Assembly: GCA_019915015.1 (NCBI GenBank)
Contig: JAHBBC010000019.1
Coordinates: 682,001-746,000 of the forward strand
DNA: 64,000 bases
DNA from: Auriscalpium vulgare
Lineage: Eukaryota > Basidiomycota > Agaricomycetes > Russulales > Auriscalpiaceae
Direction of reading: 5' to 3'
The translations under genes were made by a program, and so were the position numbers. Below are positions 23,274 through 34,970 of the stretch, piece after piece (the stretch's first letter is position 1; each line of letters opens with the position of its first letter). The notes under the pieces are model-generated. The model saw only the letters and a list, made by a program, of their open reading frames with translations. It did not search any database and was not told the DNA's origin.

Positions 23274-24962
23274 ATAGATAGGCAAACTTGCAATTGACAT
23301 TTGCTGCAATTGAGCCGTTGACTGTGAGACAATTGTCGGGGAACCTCCGAGTCGTAGGCGTACAAATTCTACAGTTGTGTGCTAATTGCACTGGGCATGT
23401 GAGATTCATTCAGCGAGTGAGTGAAACGCAACCCTTATCGCGTACAGATACAAGCTTCAAGTGCGCTGTTGTCACGGGCCTTCTCGCCTTCTCCGATTCT
23501 ACGTGTACGTGTTGGTGTTGAGAGAGACCACGGCATCGATCCATTTGGTCGTGCGTCGCATTGAGAGCGTAGAGTAGAGGTCAGGAACGGTTGCGATGAT
23601 GCGAGCGCCAATGCGAAGACACAGCGAGAAGCTTGGTCTTCTGTGGAGAGATACGCGTGGGCCGTGATAAATTGATGAGAGGCAGTGGGCAATGGAAATG
23701 AGTACGCCACGAACCAAGACGCACTGCAGGTGGACATCAGAGCATGAAATACAGTAGGTCAATTCGAAAAAGGTGCTTACCGAGTCCCGACGAAAGAGCC
23801 CATACCACAGATGATACATTATCCATCGGGACCGTCTGCAGAGAAAAGGTAGGAAAAGATGCGCCGTGAGCAACAACAAAACGTTCTCAGAGAAGGTTCC
23901 CCTTTTTGTCGCCCGCGCTGCCGCCTGAGGAACGCGATGTCGGAGCATGAAGAAGCATAGAAAGGTTGGAAAGGTGTGCCTTCGGCGCGCACGTATGCGC
24001 ATGGGAGATTCTGGAAGCCAGCTAGCAGGTTGATGGATGCTCTGGCAGAGATGTGGACACACTCATGCATATCGCAGCAAAATGCTGTTGCTGAGCAAAC
24101 AAGTACTGGCATTGGGCAAGGATGGTTGGATAGGAACAAACGGCAAGTTGCACTGAGTAGAGAAGGCGCGTGTGAATATGGTCCGAGTCGGCCGGCCGCG
24201 CCCGACTCGGGCCTCTGTAACAAACCGCTGCAGCGCTTCCAACCACCCGCCGTCGCTGCTTGTGTACACTCTACCGGCTAGTGTTCTAGGCTCACGTTCA
24301 CAGCCTCTTATTCGACCCTGGCGCTGCTGGCGAGCTCGGGCGAGTCTCAATTGGCGTGCTGTCACGGTTGTCCACGACTCCGGGGTACGTTATACGCGGC
24401 AATCCTTTCTATCTAGTGCGCCCGGAGCGCTTGCTACAAGGGTCGAGCGACGCACTGACATGGCTTCTGGATCTGCGACGACTCTATCATAGCGCCGGCG
24501 CGGCCCTACATGCTGGCATCTGCGGCGTTCATCCAACGAAGTTCCTGTGTGTAACATTTCTCTTCTGGTTACTTGCGTGGCTCTAATGGTTCGTACCGGC
24601 TCCGATCCGACTCGAAGTTCTCGGAAGGCTGCCTTCGGTCGTCAACAGGTATCTCATCGGCGCCACGGATCATTTCCAATTGGCATTTCTGGATGAAATT
24701 ACCGACCCGAAGCCAGGAAGGAAGCCTACCGCCGAAGGCGGGTCCTTTTTGTCATCTAGTATCTCGCTACAATCAATGTCCCTACTCAAGCCCAGGCCAG
24801 GAGGCGCCGAATTTACAGAACAGGCGTTTTCAAGTACGTGGTACGCCCAACCTCGCAACATCCAAGCACATTTCCCCCAGCATCGTAAAAGGTCAGCACA
24901 ACGGATTTGCCCCCACATTATCGAGCTTTGACTTTCATTTTCAGCGATCGCGATCGGACATC

Positions 24963-26129
24963 ATGCCTCCACCACCGCTCCCGTTTGACATCCACGCACG
25001 CATCATCGAGTTCGTCTACGTCCTCTCCCAGAGCCACGAGATCGACTTGCCCACGCTCTCCGCGTGTGCGCTCGTATGCAAGGGCTGGATAGCCCCCGCG
25101 CAACGCCTCCTCTTCCGCCGCATCCGCCGCCCGAGCAACAGCGTCTACGACACCGGCCCATGGTTTCGCCACGTCACTCCGCTGCTCCTCCGCGCTTTCA
25201 CGTCCCACCCTCACCTCGGCACATACGTGCGATCCATCACCCTCGAAATCGTGCCCAGTCGCCTCTCCGCGGAGACATGCGACGCGCTCTGGTTCCCGCT
25301 CCTCCGCCTTTGCCCGCACATCGCGCGGCTCCGCTTCGTCGGCTCGGCGTCCCCGCCGGCGCCGTGGCTACAAGACCTATGTGCGCTCGGCCTGCGCCCG
25401 TCCGTGCTCATCTTCGCCCTGCCCGTGGCGCGCGAAGTGGTGCACGCCATGCTCGCGACGCTGCCGAGCGTGCGCCACTTGGTGGTAGAACAGACCGCTG
25501 GTGATCTGCTCGACCTAGCCATTCCCCCGTCTGTGCAGCTACTCTCCGTGACGTGCGATTCTGCCATCAATTTCAAAAGCCTGTGCGTAGTGCCTGCGCC
25601 TGTGCCCCCGAAAGATATTCCATTTGAAGACCTCCACGTGCACCACCTGTACCTTCCAGAGGAAATGACAAGCATCGAGCGCTGTCTCGCCCGCAACCTG
25701 CGCTCCCTCACGCTCTGGATGGTGCCCTCCAGTGACGTATTGAAGCAACTGACGGCCCTCGAGTCCCTCGTCCTCAACAATCTCCCGTCACAACCCACCA
25801 CGCTCCCGCGCACTCTGCGTCACTTTGGATTGCACGCACATCGCAGCTATTTTCAGTCGGCCGAGATGGCTCAGTCTATCAAGGAACTTCCTGCTTCACT
25901 CTCGGAGAGCGCGCTGCCTGACTTGCGGGTTGTATCGGTGACCCGTTTGTCGGACTATGTTGTGTGGCAGACGCTGGAAGAGGCGAGCACAGCGCGCGGT
26001 GCGGACTTCGTGGTCTATGCAAGTCGCGCGGCCTATCCGGTGCGTTTGCTAATTTTTGCTCAGTGTACACCGGTTACGGATGCTGATATGGAACTGCAGC
26101 GAGCGCGGTACGTCGATTGGATATGGTGA
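24963..26129 (+). CDS. F-box-like protein
   Basis: Single-exon frame of 388 codons from ATG 24,963. The N-terminus (PFDIHARIIEF and ACALVCKGW) has the pattern of the divergent F-box that opens many Agaricomycete proteins: Pro, helix, then LxxCxLVCKxW. The rest has Leu-rich, weakly repeated segments (LRSLTLWMV, LESLVLNNLP) like LRR-type substrate-binding parts. Such proteins usually link to Skp1 in SCF ubiquitin ligases. The substrate is unknown. The frame is open for 130 codons upstream, but without ATG and without protein-like composition, so the start at 24,963 is preferred. Confidence 0.75.
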   Translation: MPPPPLPFDIHARIIEFVYVLSQSHEIDLPTLSACALVCKGWIAPAQRLLFRRIRRPSNSVYDTGPWFRHVTPLLLRAFTSHPHLGTYVRSITLEIVPSRLSAETCDALWFPLLRLCPHIARLRFVGSASPPAPWLQDLCALGLRPSVLIFALPVAREVVHAMLATLPSVRHLVVEQTAGDLLDLAIPPSVQLLSVTCDSAINFKSLCVVPAPVPPKDIPFEDLHVHHLYLPEEMTSIERCLARNLRSLTLWMVPSSDVLKQLTALESLVLNNLPSQPTTLPRTLRHFGLHAHRSYFQSAEMAQSIKELPASLSESALPDLRVVSVTRLSDYVVWQTLEEASTARGADFVVYASRAAYPVRLLIFAQCTPVTDADMELQRARYVDWIW

Positions 26130-26149
26130 GGACGTAGGTGGCAGCAGAG

Positions 26150-26790
26150 CAGGGTGGCTGCCCGGATAGAATTGACCGGCCGTATGTAGGACATATTGTA
26201 GTTTGGACGGCGGGCATCGAAAGAGCTCCGGGTGAGTCAGGCACTCGCGTCGATCGAGTACGACAGCAGGATTTGGTCGGAAACAAAAATGTGGTGTGAC
26301 TGAGGCTGAGCTCGTAGGCGGTCAGTTAGTAGACCTGTGCAGAGAGCGCGACTGCCGAGGATCGCCCGCCGAAAGGCACGGCATCGGACACGGGATGCAT
26401 GGAACAATTTTCGCGCAACGGAGACTAGGATGCATGTAATTCAGGAAGGCACCGCTGTAGTGCCGCTAGTGCAAGACATATTTAAACGGGCACTGCCACC
26501 GCCCCACCCTTTCCCCGCCTTCCCCTGCTTTCCCCTGCAACGATGCCCCTGCCGGAAACAACATCCGCACAGCCGCAGCCGCGGCTTGAGTGTCTACGGA
26601 AAAGTAGTGGAGACAAGATGGCCGCGCAGTGCGTTCGTTGTCCCTACAGACGAACCAGATACGTCCGAGTCAGGCCCTGATGTCAGCGCGTCACAGGAGG
26701 CACGACACGGATAAGCGGACAGTCAAGCGTTCGTGTACTAAGCGGCCTCGAGAGACGGTTCGGCGGCATCCTGAGGGAAGACTTTGTACA
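26150..26790. repeat. Diverged copy of the 22.1-22.85 kb region
   Basis: Shares scattered identical stretches in the same order with 22,100-22,850: TAGGACATATT, GACCTGTGC, CGGGATGCATGGAA, CCAGATACGTCCG and CCTCGAGAGAC. It covers the 5' flank of gene A and the start of the remnant at 22,623. No intact gene remains. Confidence 0.6.
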
Positions 26791-26868
26791 TAGTCGTGCA
26801 TGGACCATTCTAACCATGGCGACCCTAGCTATGTAGTACATCGACGCGCGAGTATGGACAAGTGTACA

Positions 26869-26897
26869 CAGCGTACACAGCGTACACAGCACATCTT
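26869..26897. repeat. Three tandem copies of a 10-mer
   Basis: GTACACAGC is repeated three times with period 10. Of no evident function. Confidence 0.8.
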
Positions 26898-26983
26898 CAG
26901 TCGGCCCGGCTTATGGCTCAGTGCGAGTCACCGCGCGACCGACGGAGTGACTCGCATCTAGTCAGCGATGTCATTCTCCGCCA

Positions 26984-26993
26984 GATATAAAGA
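26984..26993 (+). promoter_or_regulatory. Likely TATA box of G1
   Basis: GATATAAAGA lies about 90 bp upstream of the G1 start codon, a usual distance. The paralogue G2 has a similar GATAAAAGA at about the same distance on the minus strand (around 55,973-55,981). Confidence 0.5.
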
Positions 26994-27075
26994 GGGGCTG
27001 TGTCAACGCGCCATTGTCTCCTCTCCCCCATACCACATCCCCTGCTCCTCAAGCACACCCAACACACCAGAACTC

Positions 27076-27656
27076 ATGAACTCCGTGACGCGACCCCTCA
27101 CCAAGGGTGACAAGCTCGTCATCCAGAAGCGAGAGAAGAAGCAGAAGCGCGACGCAGACAGAGCGCGGCGCGAGGCAGGCCGCGAGGTACGTCGAGACCC
27201 TCGCATCCTGCGCACCGAAGCTCATCAAACCTCTCCCCCCAGCGCATCGCGCAGGCCAAGGCTCTCTACATGGACCGCATGTCCCGGAAGAGCGACAGGC
27301 TGTACCAACGGCGCAGCAGCGCGGGCACATGGCGCGGCGGCGCGTTCGGCGCGAAGAACGTCTACACCCCCGACGACACGGAGTTCTACGCCGGCCCCGA
27401 CGAGGTGGTGATGCAGATTGCGGCGTTCGAGCTGCTGGAGCGAGCGCGGCCAACAGCGCGCCCGCCACACGAGATCCCGCTCGTGGACATCATGCGCCCG
27501 GCGAAGAAGCGCGGCGGGCGGCGGCACGAGGGCGCACTGCTGACGAACGGGCAGACGTTCGAGGTGATTGATGAGGATGCGTTCTCCGTGGCGTCGCTGG
27601 AGGACGAAGAGTCAGAGGTGGACGGTTGGGAGGTTCTGTCGGCGCTGAGCGGCTGA
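27076..27656 (+). CDS. Small basic/acidic protein G1 (174 residues)
   Basis: Two exons, 27,076-27,186 and 27,243-27,656, with a 56-nt intron, give 174 residues. The first exon is highly charged (REKKQKRDADRARREAGRE). The second contains the conserved block RPAKKRGGRR-x-EGA, LTNGQ-x-FEV and DED-x-FSV near the C-terminus. I do not recognise the family. A paralogue of exactly the same length and intron position lies at 55,313-55,886 (G2), about 28 kb away. The Lys/Arg-rich core could bind nucleic acid or act as a nuclear signal, but this is inference. Confidence 0.75.
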
Positions 27657-28109
27657 AGGACGGGGTGTGCTGCTTGCGTTATTTATACACGACACGATAC
27701 CCCAGACCCTCACCGTGCGGCATTACTACTCTTCCTAATCATCATCCCACAACCGGGCATCGCTATGCTCATACCATCCTGCCATTGGATTCCATGCGCA
27801 AGTTACATTTCGTGATGAGCACTGCCGACAGATGCTCTCGCCTCTGCGCATACAACTCGTCAGCTCAACGCATTGCGGGAAGTCAAGTGGAACACGTACA
27901 CATACAGATGACCAAAAGTGTGCCCACGCCCCGACAAGTCACCCTACACCAACTATGATACAGAGCTCCAGTGCGCCCATCGCCGCCGTCACTGCGAAAG
28001 GCCGAATGTATGTCGACGCATCCGAGTCACTCGGCGCGTCGGTTTCGAGCAAGTGTGTCGTCCATACTGCGCGGGGCCGCTTCGCTTCTGGACGCGGAAG
28101 CTAAATCTC

Positions 28110-29150
28110 GAGGACAGTGGCCGCGAGTAAAGATGGAGGATAGTCGCGTCTCGAGTGCGCTGTTGTTGCCGCCATCCTCGTAATGCGGACTGGATAACCA
28201 GAGTGAGGACGAGGCTTGAGGAAGAATGGAAGACACACACCTTCAACATCGCAACGTGCGTCTCGAAGTCGCACGATAGTACCTATAGCGCTCGCAGCCG
28301 CAAATCGTGCTCCTGGGCTGGCCAACGTGGTCTTGTCCGGGTCGAGGAGCACACCGTCACGCGCGATATGCTGCACGAGGAAGGAGGCGTCATCTGAGTG
28401 TTTGCTATGACACTGAATGACCCAAAGATGTATTGATAAGTATCAAAGTAGATGGTGAAGAAGAAGCGTACTCACCGCCGATAAGGTCGAGGCGCTGCTC
28501 GTGCTCGCCTCCCCGGGCACGATCCTGCCCAGCCCGAGAGCAATGTACTGTAGTAGGAATGGCGAGCTGATGAGCGTAGCCTGCGATGGAGGGCCAGGGT
28601 GCGCACGGGCGATGAGGTGATGGTGAGGCGGTCGAGCACGGGGAAGCCCATGCTAATTATTTGCGCGACGATGTTGCGATATGGTGTACCATCGACCGAA
28701 AACGGCGGCCGGCGGGGTGGTTCAGCGGGTCAAACATGAAAGCGCGGGCATGGGTCACGGCGGGGATCGCGCGAGGTATTGAGCGACGCAGACCATCTCG
28801 TACTGTGAAAAACGAAGAAAGCAGGAGCAGTCAGTGACAGACGTGGAAAAGGGGCACTGTAAGCGCACCGTTCGATGATGGCCCGTCGGCGTGTCTCGAG
28901 ACCAGCTGCACTACTCTTTCATGTACGGATGACGGATAGGAGGAAGCTGCGAAGAGATGACTGCCGAGAGCAGTTATCCGAGAGGCATGGTGCTGAGGGC
29001 GTCGGGCTTGTTGCGGGGCGTCGACGACGAGACGAGGCGCTCATTGAGGCCACGCGTCGTCTTCCGCGCCGCCACACTCAGGCTCAGTAGCAGCGTACTA
29101 CCACGATCTCGTCGCGTCGTAAGTCAACACGTCCCTCCAGCGGACAAGTT
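28110..29150 (-). pseudogene. Decayed minus-strand protein gene, family unrecognised
   Basis: Clear protein-like segments lie in series on the minus strand but in shifting frames: LSLSVAARKTTRGLNERL (about 29,080), ITALGSHLFAASSYPSSVHE (about 28,960), RAFMFDPLNHPAG (about 28,740), RNIVAQIISMGFPVLDRLTI (about 28,660), LISSPFLLQYIALGLGRIV (about 28,540) and FLVQHIARDGVLLDPDK (about 28,350). Possible introns separate some (GT at about 28,870 and 28,476), but at least four junctions need a one-base shift. No stop-free model exists. I cannot name the family. The nearby NLR gene starts divergently at 29,251. Confidence 0.45.
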
Positions 29151-29250
29151 AATGTTCTCACCTCTTTCCCAACTCTTCTCGGACATAAGATTCCGCCGAC
29201 AACACACATCTCTTTCTCCGAATCACAACTGAAATTGAATCCTCGAATTG

Positions 29251-32200
29251 ATGGCCCACAATGCCAAAAGCAACCTCGGGTCCGTGTCCGTACCGCGTTA
29301 TCGTATCCTGACTGACATCTGTTTGACGAACAGTGGAAATGCTTCTGCTGAGCTTCACCCAACTAGGCTCGAGCTGAAAGGTGCGCCTGCCTCGTACTCG
29401 TCGTGAAAGCTCTCCTATTGAAACACGACCGCTCCATAAGTTGAAAGGTGCATCGGACTGCCCAAGATTGCCTTCTTCAAAGGGTTCCAGGCTGCCATCC
29501 GAGTTGATGGTGATGCAGAGCAGCGCACTAAGGTGTCTGTAGGCAAGGGTGAGGCCGTGTGGGATGAGCCGCATGTCTTGTACGTGTTTCTCGGTTCTCC
29601 AGTCTATTTGCACATGTGCTTACAAGTCGTATCAGCAATGTCTCTGAGGCATCCAGAGTAGAAGTGGAAATCTGGACACATCGATTGTTCAAATTCCCAA
29701 AGAAGGTTGTTGCAAGAGGATCTGTCCTCGCATTCGATTTACTGCACTCAGGCAATGGTCACTAATTTCTCTGCTCTGCCTGCTAAGCAGTCTGCTAATA
29801 TTCCCCTTTGTTGTCCAGATACTCTCTCGCTTGAGACGATATACCCTCGCGAGAGTGTAGGCTCGCAATGCCAGCTCTATGTAGCTGCTACTCAAATAAA
29901 CCAGGATGAAGAACTTCAGAATGTCATTGCCCATGTAGCCAACCAGATTGCCCAGCCTGCATCTCCCCTTCACCCCGCACGCACTCAAGTGATTGTCACA
30001 ACTGAAATTGTGCAGGAGAACACATCTGCTATTGATGTGTGGGAGCAACTTTTGGAAAAGCTCAACCTGTTTGCATCTTTGATGGACAAAGTGTCTGAGG
30101 TATATGTCCTGTTGCCATTTATGTATAGCTCTGTGCTCATGTACTTGAAGATCCATCCATATTTGGCAGCAGCTTGGACAGTATTGGATGCTGGACGAAA
30201 GGTGTGTCCTTCTTTCTTTCTGATTCATGTGGACCTTACATATATGAGACAGATGATAGTTGCTCAGCAGGAGCGTACCTCTAGAGTTGAAGAACTTGGA
30301 CAAGTCATATTCAGTGTCTATGAAATTATTGACTTGACTGGTGATTTGAAGACAAGCCAGCCTCAACAAGAGATCCTCAGTGCTTTGAGCAAGCAGACAT
30401 TGGAGTGTGGTTATTTCATTGCTGAATACTACAGGGATAGAAGCAAATGTTGGACTTCCACATCTGCATCAGTGTTCTTCAAGTTGCTAAAAGTTTGCAC
30501 AGGGCATGATGCTTTCAAGAATATTCTTTCCAAGACTGATAGAATCATTCAAAAGTATGAGCTTCAGTTCAGAAAACTCAGAGATGCCTTGCAACAACAT
30601 ACTTCTATTGAGATTCAATTTGTTGTACAAAGCATCTTTGACAAAATTGGGAATATAGAGGATATCAGTAAGGTTTTAGTTTTAATCTCCAGTGTTGTAC
30701 TAATAAATGCTTAGTTGAAAAGGTCACCCTTCCTCATATGCCCTACTATGCTATGGGTGCTCGTTATCAGCGAGGAAAGCAGTGTCTGAGTGGAACACGT
30801 GAAGCACTATTGACCAACATCAGAGCATGGATTGACAACTCAGATGGACATCATGACAACACAAAAATGCTTTTGTTGACTGGTCTCTCTGGCACTGGAA
30901 AGTCATCTGTGGCAAACTCTATTGCAGAGCACTATCACAAAGTGAATCGATTGGGGTCCTCCTTCTGTTTCAACAGAAGTGAATTGGCAAATAGAAACTC
31001 CAAACATCTATTTAGCACTCTTGCTGTGGATCTTGCTGCATTTGACCCCAGCTTCAAACATGCACTTGTTGATTGTGTTGGTCATGATCCATCACTTTGT
31101 GGGACAGAAAACCTGCAAGAACAATTGGAGAATTTTATCCTAAAGCCTGTTAAGGATCTGGTATTTGTGGGCCCTATTGTTATTGTAATTGATGCACTAG
31201 ATGAGAGTGGCAATCTAGGCTCTAGGTATCAGCTGTTGCAGTCATTGGCGTCTCTGTTGCCTACCCTCCCCTCCAACTTTCGTATCCTTCTGACATCTCG
31301 TCCAGAGGAGGATGTGGTAAAAATCCTCCAGCCAAACAAATACATTGACCACAAAACTATGGCAGATGTCCCACACAACTCTACAAAAAATGATCTTCTG
31401 AAATACATCCAGTCTGAATTAAGAGATGGAAGTAGTCAATCATTCTCTATATTTCAAGATGTACATTATAGAACACTAGCTATAAAAGCTGAGGGGCTAT
31501 TCCAATGGGCATATATTGCATGCTATGCTATCAAGGGCTATGGTGGAGCACTCCCCACACCCAGTGGGATGCTAATGGAGTTCGCTAGGCTAACTTCAAC
31601 CATCTCTTTGCATACAGGGTCAGATAAAGGACCTTTGGATCAAATATATGAGCATGTCTTATCAACACTTGTAGAAAGCCCAAATGATAGACAAAGAGTA
31701 AGCAAGTTGAAAGCATTAAAGGCATTATTAGGACAAGTATTAGCTGCCTTTCAGCCATTATCTGCAGACTGTTTTAAACAAATGCATACTATGAGCACAC
31801 ATTCCACTTTGATAGAGGACTTTGACTGGGCATTAAGCAAGTTGGGGGCATTGCTGACAGGGGTCATTGACTGCTCAGAGCCCATTCAATTCATTCATAC
31901 ATCCTTTCAGGACTTTCTAACACATGAGTCAAGTGGAGATTTCTACATTGAGGATGTATCACAGCACCATGATTTATTTGCATGGAGTGCTATTCACACT
32001 CTGAACAAAGTACTCAAATTCAATATGTGTAGTTTCCCAACATCATATTGTGCAAACAACGACGTATCTGGACTGCATGCTAGTGTTCAATTCTATTTTG
32101 ACACATGGTCAAAATATGCTATTCAATATTGGGGGCTGCACTTTGCCAAGTCACTGCTTGGTGCAACACTGGAGTCTTCAGTGACCCAAATTTTGGAAAC

Positions 32201-34656
32201 AAAGTTTTTATACTGGCTAGAGGCAATTAGTCTCCTCAACATTGGCAATACTGCAGCGACAACACTTGCTGCTATCAATGCATTTTGCAAGGTTAGTAAT
32301 TATAATCACATATATATTCACAGGCTAATTGTTTTCATTATAGACAGAGCAATTGAAGCTGTACACACTAGACACCAGGAAGTTTGTGTTGATGTTTGCA
32401 CCTGTCATTGTGAGATCAGTGCCCCATATATATCTGTCAAGCATGGCCTGTGCACCTAAAAAATCTTTTATCTATAAGCAATATGCAGGGCGTCTTCAAC
32501 ATCTCTCAAACTTACCTATTGGGCATATTACTGATTGGCCTGTGACCATGGTAAAAATTAACTGTACACATCATGTTTATTCTGTGGCATATTCCCCTGA
32601 TGGGCAGCATATTGTGTCAGGCTCTAACGATAGAACTGTCCGCATCTGGAATGCTCATACAGGTCAGCTTGTGGGTATACCTCTTAAGGGGCACACAATG
32701 TCAGTTCAATCTGTGGCATATTCTCCCAATGGGCAGCATATTGTATCTGGCTCTGATGATCATACTATTCGCATCTGGGAGGCCCATACAGGCCAGCTGG
32801 TGGGCAGACCTCTTGAGGGACATACATGTTTTGTTCAATCTGTAACATACTCTCCTGATGGGCAGCATATTGTGTCTGGCTCATATGACAAGACCGTTCG
32901 TATCTGGGATGCCCACACAGGCCAGCCTTTGGGCACTCCTCTTAGGGGCACACAGATAGTGTTTATTCTGTAGCATATTCCCCTGATGGGCAGCACATTG
33001 TGTCTAGCTCAGCAGACAAATCCTTACGCATCTGGAACACCCACACAGGCCACCCTGTGGGCACACTTGAGGGGCACACAAGTGCGGTTTGGTCTGTGGC
33101 ATATTCCCCCAATGGGCACCATATTGTTTCTGGCTCTAATACCATCCGCATCTGGGATGCCCACACAGGCCAGCCTGTGGGTGAACCTCTTAACTTGAAC
33201 TTGAAGGGTCGTGCACCTCGGGTTGCTTCTGTAGCATATTCTCCTGATGGGCAGCACATTGTGTCTGGCTCCATGACTACCTCATTCACCTCTGGGATGC
33301 CCACACAGGCCAGCCTGTGGGTGCTCCTCTTCAGGGGCACACAGATTTTGTTGCTTCTGTAGCATACTCCCCGGATGGGCAGCACATTGTGTCTGGCTCT
33401 CCTGACAACACTATTTGCATCTGGGATGCCAACATAGACCAGCCTGTGGATACCCCTCTTCAGAGGCAGATTCATTTTTCTCCTTCTCAGGTTGCATACT
33501 CTCCCAATGGGCAGCACATTGTGTTTGGCTCATGGAACGCAATCATTCATATTGCGGATGCCCACACAGGCCAGCCTGTGGGCACTCCTCTTAAGGGGCA
33601 CACAGATAGTGTTTATTCTGTAGCATATTCCCCTGATGGGCAGCACATTGTGTCTAGCTCAGAAGACAAATCCTTGCGCATCTGGAACACCCACACAGGC
33701 CACCCTGTGGGCACACTTGAGGGGCACACAAGTGCGGTTCGGTCTGTGGCATATTCCCCCAATGGGCACCATATTGTTTCTGGCTCTAATGATTATACCA
33801 TCCGCATCTGGGATGCCCACACAGGCCAGCCTGTGGGCACCCCTCTTAAGGGGCATACAGATTGTGTTTTTTCTGTAGCATATTCCCCTGATGGAGCACA
33901 TTGTGTCTGGCTCTAAGGACAAGACTGTTCGCATCTGGGATTCCCACACAGGCCAGCCTGCGGGCACTCCTTTTGAAGGACACACAGATGTGGTTGCTTC
34001 TGTGGTATACTCCCCAATGGGCAGCACATTGTGTCTGGCTCCTATGACAAGACCATCCACATCTGGGATGCCAACACAGGCAAGCCTGTAGATATACCTT
34101 TTACAAACCACACAGGTGAAATTCTATCTATAGCATATTCCCCTGATGGGCAGTACATTGTGTCAGGCTCACCTGATGGTGTTATCCGCATCTGGGACAC
34201 TTACACAGGGCGGCCTGCTAGTGTGGGTACCCCTCTGAAGGGCACACAGCTTTTGTTAATTCTGTCGCATATTCCCCTGATGGGCAGCATATTGCATCTA
34301 GCTCTGATGACAAGACCATCCGCATCTGGAATGCCCCAACAGGCCACCATCTGGGTGCAAATATTAATCAGCAGTCAATTCAATTCTCACCTCTTGCGGA
34401 TCATGCATTGACTCACCCTGAAGATTTGGACATCCTTCATCCCAATCAACCCATTGAACTGAATGTGCAAAGTGATGGGTGGATCGTTGACTCTGCATCA
34501 TCCCCACCTGCCCTCTTAATGTGGTTGTCCCCTGACAACCGCTCTCCTGGATTATGTACCCCATACACACATCTCATTCTGAACGCCCATTTTGCAACAC
34601 TTGATCTTAGTGATTTTGCTCATGGCTCTAACTGGACTGACTGTATAGAGGAATAG
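29251..34656 (+). CDS. NLR-like receptor: C2, helical, NACHT, 14 WD40 repeats (frameshifted)
   Basis: Fungal STAND protein of the kind linked to non-self recognition and programmed cell death. Start ATG 29,251 (MAHNAKSNL). Exons fit as 29,251-29,279, 29,334-29,380, 29,448-29,579, 29,627-29,757, 29,819-30,099, 30,151-30,201, 30,253-30,667, 30,715-32,291 and 32,344-34,656. The N-terminus resembles a C2 domain ([25 protein letters not shown]), followed by a helical region typical of basidiomycete NLRs (LMDKVSEIHPYL). NACHT: Walker [10 protein letters not shown], Walker [13 protein letters not shown]40: 14 repeats of the type [23 protein letters not shown], enough for two seven-bladed propellers. 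The frame breaks near 29,462, 32,944, 33,272, 33,894 (two bases), 34,013 and 34,241. After the last break the reading returns to the original frame and reaches a stop at 34,656. AT-richer than its neighbours. Pseudogene or assembly error are both possible. Confidence 0.85.
32945..33140 (+). repeat. WD40 repeats 4-5, duplicated as repeats 9-10
   Basis: About 195 bp covering two WD40 repeats is nearly identical to 33,595-33,793, including synonymous positions. The few changes include GCAGAC/GAAGAC, TTACGC/TTGCGC and a 6-bp difference near 33,139. This indicates a recent copy of a two-repeat block inside the propeller. Confidence 0.85.
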
Positions 34657-34970
34657 ATGTAGCAGTGTCACTTATATAGCAGTTGTAGTTTAATGGATTT
34701 TACCTTCCTCGCCTATTTCATCTATTTTAGGATGACAAAGACTATGCCAGCACTGGCCCAATTACTCTGAGTAGCTAACTTACATGAGATGCTAGTGCAG
34801 CGGTAACAGTGTTGGGAGACCAGGCATACAGACGGTAGAGCACTGTGCGACCAAAATACATATTGACACTTGTTTAGGTAAACAATAAATAAGCTTCACC
34901 CCATGCACTCCTCACAATCATAGAGCAGATACAAACATCCAACCAAATGAACAGACAGGTAAGTAATCAA
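34657..34970. other. Intergenic region between two converging genes
   Basis: 314 bp between the NLR stop and the ERT1 stop. AT-rich near the NLR; no gene or clear element is seen. Confidence 0.5.

Noticed and set aside
24573..24962. A 130-codon 5' extension of the F-box frame.
   Set aside because: It has no ATG start and its translation is not protein-like; the ATG at 24,963 directly precedes the F-box pattern.
29084..29613. A 151-codon minus-strand open frame across the NLR 5' exons.
   Set aside because: It is antisense to a splice-consistent C2-like coding series on the plus strand and has no recognisable domain.
32963..34111. Long minus-strand open frames opposite the WD40 repeats.
   Set aside because: They are repeat shadows of the plus-strand WD40 units.
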